NCBI GenBank assembly: GCA_944359595.1
Contig: CALVSV010000016.1
Location: forward strand, 1 to 16,036
DNA from: an uncultured Bacilli bacterium
GTDB taxonomy: Bacteria > Bacillota_I > Bacilli_A > RF39 > UBA660
DNA length: 16,036 bases
Direction: 5' to 3'
Shown: piece after piece, positions 1 through 8,400 of the stretch
Layout of the letters: each line of letters begins with the position of its first letter
Numbering within the stretch: the first letter of the stretch is position 1
Notes under the pieces: generated by a model
Database searches by the model: none
Told to the model about the DNA's origin: nothing
Seen by the model: the letters and a program-made list of their open reading frames with translations, nothing else
Made by a program: the position numbers and the translations under genes

Positions 1-6
1 TTTAAA

Positions 7-34
7 ATTATATCATAAATATTATATATGTCAA
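7..34 (-). promoter_or_regulatory. Strong SigA-type promoter reading out of the left edge
   Basis: Read on the minus strand, a perfect -35 box TTGACA (29-34) is followed after 16 bp by a perfect -10 box TATAAT (7-12) preceded by TGA, an extended -10 arrangement. A/T tracts lie just upstream (about 49-66) and could act as an UP element. Transcription would start at about position 1 or beyond the window, so the gene or RNA it serves is not visible. The strength suggests a highly expressed gene or stable RNA, which is inference. Confidence 0.7.
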
Positions 35-364
35 TAGAAAAGTTGATTTTTTTATTTTTTTTTCACATAAAAACAAATAATAAATAGTTTTATTTACCAT
101 TAGAATTCACCTAAAATTCAATTTAAATATTGAATAATATTTTTTCTTTATCAGTTTTGGTTGAAGTATGGAAAATTGTGATTTTTAAGTTAAAATGTCC
201 TATTGTAAAATATAATACTATAAAGGTTACTTAAGAGATATGGTAACACTGAGGAGCGATCAGAGTTTTTAAATTATATAAACCAGAAAATGAATAAAAT
301 TTCAAAATTATAATGACAAAGAAGCAAAGTAATATAAAATAAACTAAAAATAGTTATTCAAATA
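35..364. other. Gene-free AT-rich intergenic region
   Basis: About 330 bases between the edge promoter and the terminator of the 467-residue membrane protein. I see no convincing coding region on either strand: the few ATG-initiated frames are very short and lack a good ribosome binding site. The only distinct structure is the GC-richer hairpin element at 225-270, listed separately. The rest is A/T tracts. Confidence 0.6.
225..270 (+). other. Small structured element, possible short RNA, unidentified
   Basis: This patch is richer in G and C than the surrounding AT-rich spacer. It has two adjacent inverted repeats: GTTAC (226-230) with GTAAC (243-247), and CTGA (249-252) with TCAG (260-263). 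A run of five T follows at 266-270, so the second hairpin resembles a weak intrinsic terminator on the plus strand. A TATAAT box at 211-216 lies just upstream, but no good -35 box is present at the right distance. I do not recognise it as a known riboswitch, tRNA or signal recognition particle RNA. It could be a short transcript, a decayed element or chance. Confidence 0.3.
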
Positions 365-402
365 ATAATAACTACTGTATCAATGGATATAGTAGTTATT
401 AT
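365..402 (-). terminator. Intrinsic terminator of the 467-residue membrane protein gene
   Basis: A 12-bp perfect inverted repeat (365-376 with 391-402) extends inward past one mismatch by TATC/GATA around a CATT tetraloop. It lies about 45 bases downstream of the stop codon of the minus-strand gene. The tract after it on the minus strand is T-rich but interrupted (ATTATTTG), so termination may be only moderate. It is nearly symmetric and could also act on plus-strand transcripts. Confidence 0.6.
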
Positions 403-447
403 ATATTAAATAAACTAAGCAAATACAAGATTTTTTAAAAATTTATA

Positions 448-1851
448 TTACATAGAATAATCATAATAACTTGAGTAATCATTATTGTAATAATAATCAT
501 AATTATCATAACTATTTGAATAACTGTTGTTATAACTATTTGAATAGCTATTGTTATAACTATTAGTAATTGATTCGAATGGAGTGCCTAACAAAGCTGT
601 ATTTAAATTGTTGTAAAGTTCAGTATAAAATGAATCTGATAATGTATTATAATCAACAGCATTTGAAGTATCGAATATTTCTAGATTATCTACATACTCT
701 TCAGTTACATTATTTGTTATTTCAATAGATTCTTTTTCGCCATTGTTATTAACATTTATTTGTATAATCATTTTGCTTGTAGACTTATCATTTGATTCCT
801 TAGTTGTTTCTATATTTATGCTACCACCTATAATTTCTTCTGAATTTACTGTATAACTATATGCGATTTCAACTTTATCATCGCTATTTTTTATGTTAAT
901 AGAAATTACATTAGTTGAAATAGAATATATTATATTGTAGACATTATCTTTTACTGTCATACTCATATTATTATCACTATTATTATTATCAACTAATTCA
1001 TATTTTACAACTTTATTTCCCTTGGTATATAAATTGATTATTAATGCATTAGAATTAGTTGGTGTATATTCTTCGTTTAATATTGTTTTAAGTTCATCTT
1101 CACTTACACCAGACATTTTTGCAACAATTGACATAGCTTTAGTATCATTTAAAATTGCCGATTTCATATTGCTTACAATTTTTTGTATTTTTTCTTGATT
1201 ATAAATATAGCTCATCTTATATACGTTTGTATCTTTACCATCTAAATTAATTTTTACTTTTTCTTTTGTAAAATCATTATCTGCAAAAGAATTAATAATT
1301 GAATCTTTTAGTATTTTTAATATATAATCAAAGTCTTCATCAGATATTTCTGTTTCAGCTTGTAGGAAATCATTAAACGTTGCTTCATTATTCATCAGTA
1401 TTTCTTCAAACAATGTATTTGATTTTAAATACATAGCCTTATCATCAATTAACGAACTAATATCAATTACATCTTTTTGAGTATCATTAAGCACACCTTC
1501 TAATAATGCTTTTTTATTTTTATAATCCATACCAATCTTGTACTTTAGTTTATAATTATTAAATTGACTTATATCAGCAAGATTTGAATTAATTGACATT
1601 TCACCACTATACATTACAGGTTCATTTAAATATCTTGTATCACCATCAATTGTTAAACTTCTACTTTTTTCATATAAAGTGTTAATTGTATTTATAAAAT
1701 ATGTTTTGGGTCTTGCAAAAAACACATTAATCGCAACATATGCCATTAAGCTAATTACAAGTATAATTAATACGATGCATACAATTATTTTTGTCCCACT
1801 ACTTTTTTTCTTTGGGGTACTATCTAAAATAGTATCTAAATTATCGTTCAT
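448..1851 (-). CDS. Single-pass membrane protein with N/S/Y/D-only tail, function unknown
   Basis: I do not recognise the family. The 467 residues begin with a short cytoplasmic N-terminus bearing a Lys cluster (14-16), followed by one hydrophobic segment (about 21-46) that should act as a signal anchor. A large, polar, probably extracellular region (about 47-425) is rich in Asn, Ser, Asp, Lys and Ile and has alternating beta-like stretches. Residues 430-466 consist only of Asn, Ser, Tyr and Asp, with 13 tyrosines, and include two copies of an 8-residue NNSYSNSY repeat. The start is supported by GAGGAG seven bases before ATG. It has its own promoter (1920-1948) and terminator (365-402), so it is monocistronic. 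A cell-surface or wall-associated role is inferred from topology only. It is not necessarily related to the FtsEX operon upstream. Confidence 0.85.
   Translation of the reverse strand: MNDNLDTILDSTPKKKSSGTKIIVCIVLIILVISLMAYVAINVFFARPKTYFINTINTLYEKSRSLTIDGDTRYLNEPVMYSGEMSINSNLADISQFNNYKLKYKIGMDYKNKKALLEGVLNDTQKDVIDISSLIDDKAMYLKSNTLFEEILMNNEATFNDFLQAETEISDEDFDYILKILKDSIINSFADNDFTKEKVKINLDGKDTNVYKMSYIYNQEKIQKIVSNMKSAILNDTKAMSIVAKMSGVSEDELKTILNEEYTPTNSNALIINLYTKGNKVVKYELVDNNNSDNNMSMTVKDNVYNIIYSISTNVISINIKNSDDKVEIAYSYTVNSEEIIGGSINIETTKESNDKSTSKMIIQINVNNNGEKESIEITNNVTEEYVDNLEIFDTSNAVDYNTLSDSFYTELYNNLNTALLGTPFESITNSYNNSYSNSYNNSYSNSYDNYDYYYNNDYSSYYDYSM
510..564. repeat. 24-bp in-frame tandem repeat in a surface-protein tail
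   Basis: Two 24-bp units (510-533 and 534-557) differ at two positions. A 7-base start of a third unit follows at 558-564. On the minus strand each unit encodes eight residues of the NNSYSNSY type. Because the unit is a multiple of three, slippage would change tail length without shifting the frame. Confidence 0.8.
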
Positions 1852-1919
1852 TTTTTCACTCCTCTATTTTAATCATATGCTAAAAACAAATGTTATTACC
1901 ATATGATTTCTATATTTAA

Positions 1920-1948
1920 ATAATATCATATTTGACATATATTTACAA
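1920..1948 (-). promoter_or_regulatory. Promoter of the 467-residue membrane protein gene
   Basis: On the minus strand TTGTAA (1943-1948) and TATTAT (1920-1925) are separated by 17 bp. TGA directly before the -10 gives an extended -10 element. The start codon at 1851 would leave a leader of about 60 bases. The promoter lies between the terminator of the peptidase operon and the gene, which fits independent expression. Confidence 0.6.
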
Positions 1949-1964
1949 TATTCAAATTAAATTA

Positions 1965-2006
1965 TATAAAAATACTAATAATTACACGTAAATATAATTA
2001 TTAGTA
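1965..2006 (-). terminator. Intrinsic terminator of the ftsE-ftsX-M23 operon
   Basis: A perfect 12-bp inverted repeat (1973-1984 with 1995-2006) has a 10-base loop and starts 7 bases beyond the stop codon of the M23 peptidase gene. On the minus strand it is followed by five T and then TATAT. The stem is almost wholly A/T, so its stability is modest, but position and T-tract fit an intrinsic terminator. Confidence 0.7.
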
Positions 2007-2013
2007 ATATTAA

Positions 2014-3240
2014 TTAATATCTAGTAGTTCTATCATTAAAATATCTATAACTTCCAACTGGTGGAAAATTTACGAGAGTTCTAGGATCAAATGATTTATT
2101 TTGAACTTGTGAATATGAATTGTTCAATCCATTAGACATCATAAAATGTATATGTTGTCCAGTCGAACATTTATCCCATGGTGTATATCCGGGATTTCCA
2201 TATCGATTTCCACCAACAACCCCAAGCATTGTATCTTTAGTTACAGATTGACCAACGCTTACTGATACACTTTTCATATGTGCATACGCAGTTGTATAAT
2301 ATTTTCCACTTATATTATGTTGAATAATTACATAGTTTCCACCACAACTATTGGAATTGCTGTTTTCTACACCAACAACTTTACCTGCAGCTGATGCATA
2401 AACATATCTAGTGGATGATACACCAACTCCTATATCAGTTGCATAATGCATCTTTGTATATCCATATAATGCAATGTTTCTATATCCATATTCGCTAGAT
2501 ACATATCCATAATCAGTAGGTCTATAAAATACTGTATCATATGGTAATTGATTACTTAAGCAAGAAGTAATATCTTGTGAATCACTTTTACATATTTTAG
2601 AATAATAATTTACTGTTTCTTTTAATTGTTTAATTTCTACTTCTTTATCAACTTGAACTTCGGATATACTACTAAGAGATGCTCCATAAGATTCTATTTT
2701 CTTTTCATATTCCTTAATTTTTTCTTCTAATACTATTTGTTTTTTTTCTAACTCTTCTTGTAATTCTTTACTTTCTTCGACTGTTTCATTCATGTCATCT
2801 ATCAATTTATCATTATATTCACTTATCTCTTCAGCAATAGTCGTTCTATGTATAAGATCTGTCATACTTTCAGACCCAAATATATAATCTAAATATGCAA
2901 TATCACCATCAGTAAGTTGAACTGCCTTCATAAGTTCTTTAATTTGAGCTTGTTTTTCTTCAATCTCAACATTTAAATCTTGAATTTTTTGTCCAGCAGC
3001 TGTTATATCTTTTTGTGCTTGATCTATAGCTTGTTGAGAACTTTTAATCTCTTTATTAGAATAATCAATATTATTTTGAAGATTTTCTTTTTGATTTTGA
3101 TTTTCTTCATATTCTTTTTGTGCTTGTGCCAACTCATTTTTTAATTGTCCTAGTGTTTTGGCATGTGTTTTTGTTGGTATAAATGTAGTAGTTATACAAA
3201 TTATAAATACAAAAATTATTATTATAATTTTTTTATACAT
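2014..3240 (-). CDS. Secreted coiled-coil M23 (LytM-type) peptidoglycan endopeptidase, FtsEX partner
   Basis: A predicted zinc endopeptidase that cuts peptidoglycan cross-links outside the membrane. The 408 residues begin with a hydrophobic signal or anchor segment (about 4-22) ending near an AHA-type site. A long coiled coil follows (about 30-215), including YLDYIFGSESMTDLIHR (116-132), the motif shared by EnvC, PcsB and CwlO-type FtsEX partners. The M23 domain spans about 245-390. All family active-site residues are visible: H265 and D269 of HxxxD, H321, and H363 and H365 of HIH. The enzyme should therefore be active, unlike the degenerate M23 domain of E. coli EnvC. Four cysteines (217, 227, 299, 358) lie in the exported part. 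The ATG overlaps the ftsX stop codon (TAATG), so it is translationally coupled to ftsX, which strongly supports control by FtsEX. A terminator follows. Confidence 0.9.
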   Translation of the reverse strand: MYKKIIIIIFVFIICITTTFIPTKTHAKTLGQLKNELAQAQKEYEENQNQKENLQNNIDYSNKEIKSSQQAIDQAQKDITAAGQKIQDLNVEIEEKQAQIKELMKAVQLTDGDIAYLDYIFGSESMTDLIHRTTIAEEISEYNDKLIDDMNETVEESKELQEELEKKQIVLEEKIKEYEKKIESYGASLSSISEVQVDKEVEIKQLKETVNYYSKICKSDSQDITSCLSNQLPYDTVFYRPTDYGYVSSEYGYRNIALYGYTKMHYATDIGVGVSSTRYVYASAAGKVVGVENSNSNSCGGNYVIIQHNISGKYYTTAYAHMKSVSVSVGQSVTKDTMLGVVGGNRYGNPGYTPWDKCSTGQHIHFMMSNGLNNSYSQVQNKSFDPRTLVNFPPVGSYRYFNDRTTRY

Positions 3241-4139
3241 TATATTTTCAAATACTTTCTAACAGCTCTATAACTACCAATCATACCAACACACACTCCT
3301 ATAAGTATTAATACGCCACAAACACTATAAACATATGGAAATGGTTTCATTAATTTAAATATTGGCGTAAATAAATGACCATCAAAATATTTATATAAAG
3401 AATTATATCCATATATAGTTATTATTATTGGAATTATTGAACCAATAAGTCCTAATATAAATCCTTCAACAACAAATGGAAATCTAATTGTCGTATTACT
3501 TGCTCCTACCAATCTCATTATTTCAATTTCTCTTTTTCTTGAAAAAATTGTAAGTTTAATAGTATTGGCAATTAAAAATGCAGTAACAACTATTAATCCA
3601 GCAACGATTATTATCATTCCATTTTGTATACCTTTAAATATAGTAACCATTTTTTCAACCATACCTTCACCGTATTTTACTTCTTCTATCGAAGGCATTT
3701 TTTCTATTTGTTTTGCTGTATCATTTATTTTTTCTATATCAATAACTTTTACAAACAATTCATTATGAAGTGGATTGTTATCATCACTCCAAGTACTAAC
3801 AATATTTTCATATGTTTTACTTTCTTTAGCTAACTCTTCCTTTTTATCTTGCTTAGTAATAATTTCTACACTTTCAATATTTTCCATTTTTTTTACTTCA
3901 TTTGCCAAAGATTTTAATTCATCATAAGTTAAATCACTATCTACAAATGAAACAATAGTAACGTCATCTTCAATTGCAGTTGTTGCTTTATTAACATTGG
4001 TTGTTAACATAATAGATATTGACACAAGAATTAATGTAACAATAATACATGAAATCGATGCAATACTTAAACTAAAGTTTCTGAATACACTTTTAAATGC
4101 ATCTCTAATATACCTTGGCAACATTCTAAATGCTTTCAT
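3240..4139 (-). CDS. ftsX: FtsX, membrane subunit of the FtsEX cell-division complex
   Basis: FtsX is the membrane half of an ABC-type complex that, in known systems, transmits FtsE ATPase activity to an extracellular peptidoglycan hydrolase rather than moving a substrate. The 299 residues show the family layout. There is a cytoplasmic N-terminus with RYIRDAFKSVFRN (9-21), TM1 at about 22-46, and an extracellular domain at about 47-170 that should bind the hydrolase coiled coil. TM2 is at about 173-195, the diagnostic loop RKREIEIMRLVGAS at 201-214, and TM3 and TM4 at about 222-246 and 271-290. The length is normal. The ATG follows AAGGGA with 9 bases between. It overlaps the 3' end of ftsE by 14 bases, and its stop overlaps the peptidase start, so the three genes are tightly coupled. 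Confidence 0.96.
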   Translation of the reverse strand: MKAFRMLPRYIRDAFKSVFRNFSLSIASISCIIVTLILVSISIMLTTNVNKATTAIEDDVTIVSFVDSDLTYDELKSLANEVKKMENIESVEIITKQDKKEELAKESKTYENIVSTWSDDNNPLHNELFVKVIDIEKINDTAKQIEKMPSIEEVKYGEGMVEKMVTIFKGIQNGMIIIVAGLIVVTAFLIANTIKLTIFSRKREIEIMRLVGASNTTIRFPFVVEGFILGLIGSIIPIIITIYGYNSLYKYFDGHLFTPIFKLMKPFPYVYSVCGVLILIGVCVGMIGSYRAVRKYLKI

Positions 4140-4830
4140 TTTTAAACGTCCCTTCTATATAATCTTTAACTATGTGTCCTTTATCTATATAAATAACCCT
4201 TTTCTTCATCTTTTCGACTATTTCGCGATCATGTGTAGCCATAACTATTGTAGTACCTAGTTTTCGATTTACATTATTCAAAACTTTCATAATTTCTAAA
4301 CTTGTTTTAGGATCTAAATTACCCGTTGGTTCATCACAAATTAATATTTTTGGATCGTTTACTATTGCACGAGCAATAACTACTCTTTGTTGTTCACCAC
4401 CTGATAATTGATCAGGATACGACTTGACTTTTTCTTTTAAGCCAACTAACTTTAGTACTTTAATTACTCTATTTCTTATTTCAGATTTTTGCATACCAAT
4501 TACTTCTAAAGCAAATGCAACATTTTCATATACATTAAGTTTTGGTAATAACTTATAGTCTTGAAAAACAACACCTATTTTTCTTCTTAACTTATAAACT
4601 TTCCCATTACGAAGTTTTCCTACATTAATTCCTCCAACAATTATTTGTCCACTTGTTGGTTTTTCTTCTCTATACATCATTTTTATTAAAGTAGATTTAC
4701 CCGATCCTGAAGCACCAATAACAAAGACAAATTCGCCCTTATTAATACTTAAATTTATATTATATAAAGCAGTAACTCCATTTTTATACTGTTTTTCGAC
4801 ATTCATTGCGCGTATTATTTCCACGAACAT
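4126..4830 (-). CDS. ftsE: FtsE, ATPase subunit of the FtsEX cell-division complex
   Basis: Cytoplasmic ABC ATPase that drives conformational change in FtsX. Numbered from the chosen ATG (234 residues), it has Walker A GASGSGKS (39-46), Q-loop VFQD (88-91), signature LSGGEQQR (142-149), Walker B ILICDEP (162-168) and switch His200. The FtsE-typical NGVTALYNINLSINKGEFVFVIG precedes Walker A. The open frame reaches back to 4848, but that start lies upstream of the only good ribosome binding site (AAGGGA). That site suits the ATG at 4830 or the GTG at 4824, which would remove two more residues. A promoter at 4854-4882 would give a very short leader. First gene of the ftsE-ftsX-M23 operon, overlapping ftsX by 14 bases. 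Confidence 0.95.
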   Translation of the reverse strand: MFVEIIRAMNVEKQYKNGVTALYNINLSINKGEFVFVIGASGSGKSTLIKMMYREEKPTSGQIIVGGINVGKLRNGKVYKLRRKIGVVFQDYKLLPKLNVYENVAFALEVIGMQKSEIRNRVIKVLKLVGLKEKVKSYPDQLSGGEQQRVVIARAIVNDPKILICDEPTGNLDPKTSLEIMKVLNNVNRKLGTTIVMATHDREIVEKMKKRVIYIDKGHIVKDYIEGTFKNESI

Positions 4831-4853
4831 CACTTCCCTTTTGCTCACTTTCC

Positions 4854-4882
4854 ATTATAACATTTTAAAAAATTTTTTTAAA
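4854..4882 (-). promoter_or_regulatory. Probable promoter of the ftsE-ftsX-M23 operon
   Basis: A perfect TATAAT (4854-4859) lies 17 bp from a weak -35 TTTAAA (4877-4882) on the minus strand, within a 7-A/6-T tract that is probably bent or rigid DNA. Transcription would begin near 4847, only about 17-20 bases before the ftsE start. The 63-base spacer downstream of the preceding gene has only a weak, all-A/T hairpin, so some read-through from that gene is also possible. Confidence 0.5.
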
Positions 4883-4911
4883 TATATTTTTAAACGTTAT
4901 ATTTAAAACAT

Positions 4912-5316
4912 TTATACACTATCAAAATACGTTATTCTTCTTTCCATTACATCATCTTCAATTAGATCTCTTAATAATTTTCTTACTTTCTCACAATTAT
5001 ATATATTTTTTAAATAGATTCTTTGTCCAGCTCTAGTACTATTACCCTTACTATCAACCATAACAGAAACAGTACCAATCTTTAATAATTTCTGATATAA
5101 GCTAATTGTCATATCTGGGTCTTTTAACATATATAATTCAACTGTATTAGTATTTTGTCTAAAAAATCCTTTTTTTATTATAAGTTCATCTTTTGTAATT
5201 TGGTACGTAGTAAAATTTAAATGTATTTTTGTTAAGAATCTTTGTATCAAACCAGAAGGCTTGCCTTCCCATTTTATTTCAAATTGAACATCATGAATAG
5301 TATTATTTTCAGCCAT
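4912..5316 (-). CDS. Small soluble protein of unrecognised family, possibly PH-like
   Basis: 134 residues from the chosen ATG. The frame also opens with GTG nine bases earlier (5325), but that GTG sits inside the apparent ribosome binding site GTGAGG, which is correctly spaced from the ATG at 5316. No signal peptide or transmembrane segment is visible. The protein is predicted to be mostly beta strands with a C-terminal helix (KVRKLLRDLIEDDVMERRI). The pattern of a strand, then ITKDELIIKKGFF followed by NTVELYMLKDPDM, recalls bacterial PH-like domains that begin with conversion to a standard frame of beta strands, but I cannot confirm this from sequence alone. It has its own promoter and lies between the rpoC terminator and ftsE, where rpsL would be found in many Bacilli. 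Function unknown. Confidence 0.8.
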   Translation of the reverse strand: MAENNTIHDVQFEIKWEGKPSGLIQRFLTKIHLNFTTYQITKDELIIKKGFFRQNTNTVELYMLKDPDMTISLYQKLLKIGTVSVMVDSKGNSTRAGQRIYLKNIYNCEKVRKLLRDLIEDDVMERRITYFDSV

Positions 5317-5347
5317 ATTTACCACCTCACTAAAAAATTATATTTTA

Positions 5348-5377
5348 ATTATATCAAATATACACTATTTTATACAA
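5348..5377 (-). promoter_or_regulatory. Promoter of the 134-residue protein gene
   Basis: On the minus strand TTGTAT (5372-5377) and a perfect TATAAT (5348-5353) are 18 bp apart, with TGA directly before the -10. The element lies just after the rpoC terminator, so the downstream gene is transcribed independently of rpoBC. The leader would be about 25 bases. Confidence 0.65.
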
Positions 5378-5390
5378 TATGATTATACAC

Positions 5391-5418
5391 AAAAAACAAA
5401 GTCTTAAATGACTTTGTT
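5391..5418 (-). terminator. Intrinsic terminator of the rpoBC operon
   Basis: A perfect 9-bp stem AACAAAGTC/GACTTTGTT (5395-5403 with 5410-5418) with a 6-base loop is followed on the minus strand by a continuing run of T. The hairpin begins inside the rpoC stop codon (5417-5419), so termination occurs with essentially no 3' untranslated region beyond the hairpin. Confidence 0.88.
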
Positions 5419-8400
5419 AATTTTCATCATCCACTATAGCGTGAATTTCATCTGTCTCATCATCAGCTAGCAAATTATTTTCTAAAACTTCGGCAGGATC
5501 ATCATCTGTAATATTTGTTGCTAAATGATAATTTATATTTTGATATTGTTTAGCACCAGTACCGGCAGGAATTAATTTACCAATAATTACGTTTTCCTTA
5601 AGTCCTTGTAAATAATCAACTTTACCACGGATAGCTGCATCAGTTAAAATTCTTGTTGTTTCTTGGAATGAAGCAGCAGATAAATATGAATCTGTTTCAA
5701 GACTTGCTTTAGTAATACCTAATAATATTGGTCGACCAATCGCTGGCTTTTTGCCTTGAACAATAACTTTCTTATTAGCTTCAGTAAATTCAGTAATTGA
5801 TATTAATGATCCAGGTAATATTTCTGTATCTCCACCATCACTTATTCTTATTTTAGAAATCATTCTTTTAGCGATAATTTCGATATGCTTATCACTTATA
5901 TCAACACCTTGTGAACGATATACTTTTTGTATTTCTTTTAAGATATATTCTTGTACAGTAATTGGATCTGTTACTGCAAGTAATTCCTTTGGATTAACTG
6001 AACCTTCTGTAAGACTTTCACCTGCACTAACAATATCACCTTTAGAAACTTTTAATTTAGCTCCATAATTCGTAGTATGTTCACGTGTTTCAACATCGTT
6101 TTTAATATATATTTTAAACTTGCTATTAACTTCTTCGATTTTACTAATTTTACCATCAATTTCAGCAATAGTTGCTTTACTTTTTGGGTTTCTTGCTTCG
6201 AATAACTCTTGAACACGTGGAAGACCTTGTGTAATATCGTCTCCAGCAACTCCTCCAGTATGGAATGTACGCATAGTAAGTTGTGTACCAGGTTCACCGA
6301 TTGATTGTGCAGCCATAATTCCTACTGCTTCTCCAACTTCTACAAGTAATCCTGTTGCTAAATTTTTACCATAACAATGTTTACATAAACCATTATGTGT
6401 TTTACAAGTTAACGCAGTTCTTATTTCGACTGATTTAATTCCAGCATTAACTATTTTTTCAGCAATATTTTCAGTTATATACTCATTCTTATCAATAATT
6501 GTTTCTTTTGTTTCAGGATTAATTACTTTTTTATTAGTAAATCGTCCAACAATTCTGTCATATAAACTTTCGATTACGGTATTTGCTTTTTCATCAATGA
6601 ATTCACTTACTACTTGCCCTTGAATTGTTCCACAATCTTCTTCTTTAATAATTACATCTTGTGCAACATCAACTAAACGTCTAGTTAAGTATCCAGAGTC
6701 TGCTGTTCTTAATGCAGTGTCGGCACTACCTTTTCTTGCACCGTGAGTAGATAAGAAGAATTCTGATACTGATAACCCTTCTCTAAATGATGATTTAACA
6801 GGAATTTCTACAGGTTGTCCATTTGGTTTTTGCATTAATCCTCTCATACCAGCTAATTGAGTAAAGTTTGAAATGTTACCACGAGCCTTAGAGTTCATCA
6901 TCATAAATATTGGATTATCAACGTTTGATGGATCTTTAGCAATTTCTTCAAGTTCATCAGAAACAATTTTCTTTGCATCGTTCCATGTAGCAATTACTTT
7001 ATTAAATCTTTCGTCTTCAGTTATTAAACCTCTTTGATATTGCTTATTTATTTTATTTACCATTGTATTACCGTCTTCAATAACTTGTTTTTTCTTTTTA
7101 CTACTTACAATATCTGTTACTGCAATAGATACACCAGCTTTTGTTGAATATTTAAAACCTTGATCTTTTAATTTATCAAGCATTACAGATGTTTCAGTAG
7201 TTTTATATCTTTTATATATTTGAGCAATAATGTCTTCAAGTGTTGATTTAATAAATGGTTTTACAATTGGCATTTTAGCAATTTCTTCTGGTATATTAGC
7301 GCCTTTTTCTATAAAGAATTTATTTGGCGTAACTCTTTCAATATTTTCAGCACTAGGTTCATTTATATATGCAAATGAATCAGGTAAAATTTCATTAAAT
7401 ATTAGTTTACCAGCAGTAGTTACAAGATATTTACCTTTTTGTGAATCAATAAACACTTTATGTTTAAATGAATTAACTGGTAACGCTATACGAGCATGCA
7501 GTGATATTTCACGTCTTTCGTATGCCATAATAGCTTCGTTTGTATCTTTAAATATTCTACCTTCACCAGGAAGACCCGGCTTTTCAATACTTAAATAATA
7601 ATTACCAAGTATCATATCTTGTGTAGGTGTAACAATCGGTTTTCCATCTTTAGGATTAAGAATATTATTTGAACCAAGCATAAGCAATCTAGCTTCAGCT
7701 TGTGCCTCATTTGATAAAGGCACGTGTACAGCCATTTGATCTCCATCAAAGTCTGCATTAAATCCAGGTGTTATTAAAGGATGAAGCCTTATAGCTTTAC
7801 CACCAATTAAAACAGGTTCAAAAGCTTGAATACCTAATCTATGTAATGTAGGAGCACGGTTTAATAATACAGGATGCTCTTTAATTACTTCTTCAACAAT
7901 ATTCCATACTTTTTCATCTTTATTTTCTATCATTTTTTTTGCTGTTTTAATATTTGTAGCTATCTCTTTTGAAACTAATCCATTAATTACATGTGGTTTA
8001 AACAATTCTAATGCCATATCTTTAGGAATACCACATTGATACATTTTTAATGATGGACCAACAACAATTACACTACGACCAGAATAATCTACACGTTTAC
8101 CAAGTAAATTTTGTCTAAATCTTCCTTGTTTACCTTTTAACATACTAGATAATGATTTTAATGGTCTGTTTCCAGCACCAGTAACGTTTCTACCACGTCT
8201 TCCATTATCAAACAATGCATCCACTGCTTCTTGTAGCATACGTTTTTCGTTTTGGATAATTATTGATGGTGCACCTAATTCTATTAATCTTTTTAATCTA
8301 TTATTTCTATTTATTATTCGTCTATATAAATCATTTAAATCACTAGTAGCAAATCTTCCACCATCTAATTGAATCATTGGTCTAAGTTCTGGAGGTATAA

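Noticed and set aside
225..270. Known riboswitch or tRNA
   Set aside because: The element lacks the conserved cores of the riboswitch classes I could recall and cannot fold into a cloverleaf.
6052..6297. 81-codon minus-strand frame inside rpoC
   Set aside because: Out of frame with rpoC, which is intact and conserved over this stretch (trigger loop region); no evidence for overlap coding.
7230..7598. 122-codon plus-strand open frame inside rpoC
   Set aside because: It lies antisense to a fully conserved part of RpoC, with no ribosome binding site or recognisable protein; a shadow frame.
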